This document shows, piece after piece, positions 6,299-7,784 of a stretch of 7,784 nucleotides of DNA. The notes beneath the pieces were generated by a model that saw only the letters and a list, made by a program, of their open reading frames with translations, was not told the origin of the DNA and did no database searches. The position numbers were made by a program, and so were the translations under genes. Every line of letters starts with the position of its first letter. Within the stretch, counting starts at the first letter, position 1. The DNA comes from an uncultured Prevotellaceae bacterium (lineage in GTDB: Bacteria > Bacteroidota > Bacteroidia > Bacteroidales > Bacteroidaceae): contig CAMJRQ010000049.1 in NCBI GenBank assembly GCA_946408305.1, positions 1-7,784 on the forward strand, given 5' to 3'.

Positions 6299-6306
6299 TA
6301 TCTTTG
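6299..6306 (+). promoter_or_regulatory. -7 box TATCTTTG for the 66-aa protein gene
   Basis: TATCTTTG matches the Bacteroidetes -7 consensus and lies 19 bases before the ATG at 6326. The upstream region has a T-run (6280-6286) but no exact TTTG at the -33 distance. It faces away from the amidase promoter box 22 bases to its left, making a compact divergent promoter region. Confidence 0.65.
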
Positions 6307-6325
6307 CGGCAAAATCACCAAAAAC

Positions 6326-6526
6326 ATGAGCGACGGAAACTTCAACCGCTCCCTGCTGCCCAGCACGCCCTATGCGAGCGGCCATCGGATGGGGCAACAG
6401 CAGATGAGGGCACGCGCCTTGGAGGCCTTCAGGGCCTGGGCAAAAGAAAAGTTCCCCGCCCTGACGGACGAGGAACTTTCCAGCATGGCCGACGAGTTTC
6501 GCCATCGGCTTGATGCCAAGGCCTGA
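6326..6526 (+). CDS. Small conserved-looking protein of unknown function, 66 aa
   Basis: A 66-residue, charged, apparently soluble protein with no signal peptide or membrane helix. The ATG at 6326 follows a good -7 promoter box by 19 bases and sits in A-rich sequence, and the stop is at 6524-6526. The N-terminal part (MSDGNFNRSLLPSTPYASGH) is polar and likely extended. From about residue 22 on, the sequence (QQQMRARALEAFRAWAKE, then LTDEELSSMADEFRHRL) reads as two amphipathic helices. The frame stays open far upstream, antisense to the amidase gene, but that part is a shadow. The layout resembles small Bacteroidales proteins with an N-terminal 'NFNRxxLP..YxSG' stretch that I recall as hypothetical; no function is known to me. 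It ends 20 bases before the convergent TlpA-like gene. Confidence 0.75.
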   Translation: MSDGNFNRSLLPSTPYASGHRMGQQQMRARALEAFRAWAKEKFPALTDEELSSMADEFRHRLDAKA

Positions 6527-6528
6527 GC

Positions 6529-6558
6529 CTCGGGCGGGGGACTTTCTTATTCCCCGAG
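6529..6558. terminator. Possible shared terminator hairpin between convergent genes
   Basis: The arms ctcggg (6529-6534) and cccgag (6553-6558) are perfect complements around an 18-base loop; an alternative pairing is cgggg (6535-6539) with ccccg (6552-6556). The element lies just after the 66-aa gene stop and covers the last codons of the TlpA-like gene. No strong T-run is present on either strand, so function is uncertain. Confidence 0.35.
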
Positions 6559-7784
6559 CGCGGAGGCTATCTGGCGTTTGATGTCCTCGAGCACCTCGTC
6601 GCCGAAGCCGGTCTGTTCCCACACCAGCTTGCCCTGGCGGTCGTAGAGGTAATACTGCGGAATGCCGCCCTTGAGGGGCAGCTGGTTCCATTTCGCGGAG
6701 GGGATGCGATAATGCAGGCCGGGAATCTCCATCACGTTCTTGCTCCAGTCCTTTATGGCACTCGACTCGTTGGTCAGGTAGACGAAGACGACGTCCTTTC
6801 CCTGCAGTTCCTTCTTGAGCGGTTCCATCGCTGCGATGCCTCTCATGCAAGGCCCGCACCAGGTGGCCCACAGGTCGAAGAAGACGGCTTTGCCCGGGTG
6901 CTCTCCGACGATGTGCTCGAGGAACTTGTTGCCTGGCACATCGGGCGTGGGCATCACGCGCCCCGTGGCCTCGCGCTGCAGGCGTTCCTGTTGGACGCGG
7001 ATGCTGTCGTTGAACTCGCGCAGGATGCGCTGGAAGTAGGGGTGAGCCTTTTCAATCGAGTCCTCGGGAAGCACCTGCCCCTGCTGCATCGTCTCGCTTA
7101 TCTTTTTTGCCTCGGCCAGGGCGCGTGTCATCTTGTAGGGCTCACCTTCGGTCATTCCGTTGGCTTCGTAGTAGGGTAGCAGATCCTCGCCGAGGGGGAA
7201 ATAGAAGCTGCGCCCGTCGCGACCGAACTGCAGGTCGCTGGCATGAGGGTCGACGAGCGTGTAGGTCTGTTTCAGGTGGGCCAGCGCGCTGTCGGGGTTC
7301 GCAATCCGTTCCCTAAAAGGGAGCAGTCCCAGGCAGTTTGTGCAACAACGTATGTAGGCACGGTCTATCTTGAGCTGGAGGAAGTCCTTTTGCCGGCGCG
7401 TGTAGTCGGGGCGCTGCATCGCGGTGCGGCGCAGCGTGTCGAGGTTTTGCCACAGCCGCTCGCGCCATTCGGGAAAGTCTTTCACTTCCGAGTAGGAGGG
7501 CACTTCGGGCATCACGCCGATGAGGGTATGGAGGCGGTAGTCGAGTAGCACCTCGTTCAGGTCGCCCAGCGTTCCCCCCGTCCGGTAGCCTTTGTGCTTC
7601 GGCTTGCCGGCTGCGAAGTCGTTGAGCCAAGCATTGCAGGTGGCGGGGTCGAAGTCGAACGTCAGCGTCTCGCCCGGGATGATCAGCAGATTATATTGGT
7701 TGCCGAATCCGTCGGGGTAAATCCTGGGGCCGATGATGAGGGGCATCACGGCCGCATAGGCGGGCTGCGAATAGCTGCATGTGG
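6547..7784 (-). CDS. TlpA/thioredoxin-like thiol-disulfide oxidoreductase (5' end outside window)
   Basis: About 411 residues of a protein whose N-terminus lies beyond the right edge; the frame is open to base 7784, and the GTG/ATG codons at 7749 and 7746 are internal. The C-terminal domain (about 265-411 of the visible part) is a thioredoxin fold of the TlpA type. It has WATWCGPC with redox cysteines at about 309 and 312 (bases 6858-6847) and the cis-Pro segment LKGGIPQYYLYD. Such proteins reduce or exchange disulfides in the periplasm. The long N-terminal region, including NLLIIPGETLTFDFD early on, matches the layout of Bacteroidales TlpA proteins that carry an extra beta-rich domain. A helical, charged middle section carries the RCCTNC cysteine cluster near 7333-7350. 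A signal peptide or lipobox would be upstream and cannot be seen. The specific substrate is unknown. Confidence 0.9.
   Translation of the reverse strand, partial: TCSYSQPAYAAVMPLIIGPRIYPDGFGNQYNLLIIPGETLTFDFDPATCNAWLNDFAAGKPKHKGYRTGGTLGDLNEVLLDYRLHTLIGVMPEVPSYSEVKDFPEWRERLWQNLDTLRRTAMQRPDYTRRQKDFLQLKIDRAYIRCCTNCLGLLPFRERIANPDSALAHLKQTYTLVDPHASDLQFGRDGRSFYFPLGEDLLPYYEANGMTEGEPYKMTRALAEAKKISETMQQGQVLPEDSIEKAHPYFQRILREFNDSIRVQQERLQREATGRVMPTPDVPGNKFLEHIVGEHPGKAVFFDLWATWCGPCMRGIAAMEPLKKELQGKDVVFVYLTNESSAIKDWSKNVMEIPGLHYRIPSAKWNQLPLKGGIPQYYLYDRQGKLVWEQTGFGDEVLEDIKRQIASALGE

Noticed and set aside
5554..6513. Plus-strand frame of 319 codons opposite the amidase gene
   Set aside because: The zinc-ligand motifs of the amidase lie on the other strand. 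The frame has no promoter or domain and runs over the 66-aa gene out of frame.

Overview
The window looks like chromosomal DNA from a GC-rich member of the Bacteroidales, possibly Prevotellaceae (inference). The evidence is Bacteroides-type -7 promoter boxes (TAnnTTTG) at 3891-3898, 6299-6306 and, on the minus strand, 6276-6269. The gene families also fit: FeoB with its small Cys-rich partner, a secreted GH29 fucosidase, an amidase with a SPOR-like C-terminus, and a TlpA-type thioredoxin with a long N-terminal region. Ribosome binding sites are weak or absent, as is usual in this group.

Layout. Positions 1-3398 hold a tightly packed plus-strand run: the 3' end of feoB, a 55-aa FeoB-associated Cys-rich membrane protein, a UDP-glucuronate-4-epimerase-like enzyme, and a secreted alpha-L-fucosidase. 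The first three overlap by a few bases (738-741 and 899-905), and the fucosidase follows after only 7 bases. They are probably one transcription unit joining iron uptake to sugar-related functions, although the joint role is not evident. Positions 3399-3926 contain no gene but hold at least five inverted repeats. These include a 36-bp perfect palindrome with a third copy of its arm, and a dyad of the 'tcatcctgag...gaaggatc' type. A promoter then leads into a LOG-family (lysine decarboxylase-like Rossmann) protein at 3927-5054.

The second half has alternating strands. An exported N-acetylmuramoyl-L-alanine amidase (minus, 5020-6264) overlaps the tail of the LOG-family gene by 35 bp. It faces a 66-aa protein gene (plus, 6326-6526) across a short divergent promoter region. 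A TlpA/thioredoxin-like protein (minus, 6547 to the window edge, 5' end missing) closes the window.

Most of this is ordinary core and accessory Bacteroidales content. I see no clear new multi-gene system. The points that most merit a second look are the repeat-dense intergenic region, the epimerase coupled to the feo genes, the near-leaderless amidase promoter, and the uncharacterised 66-aa protein.
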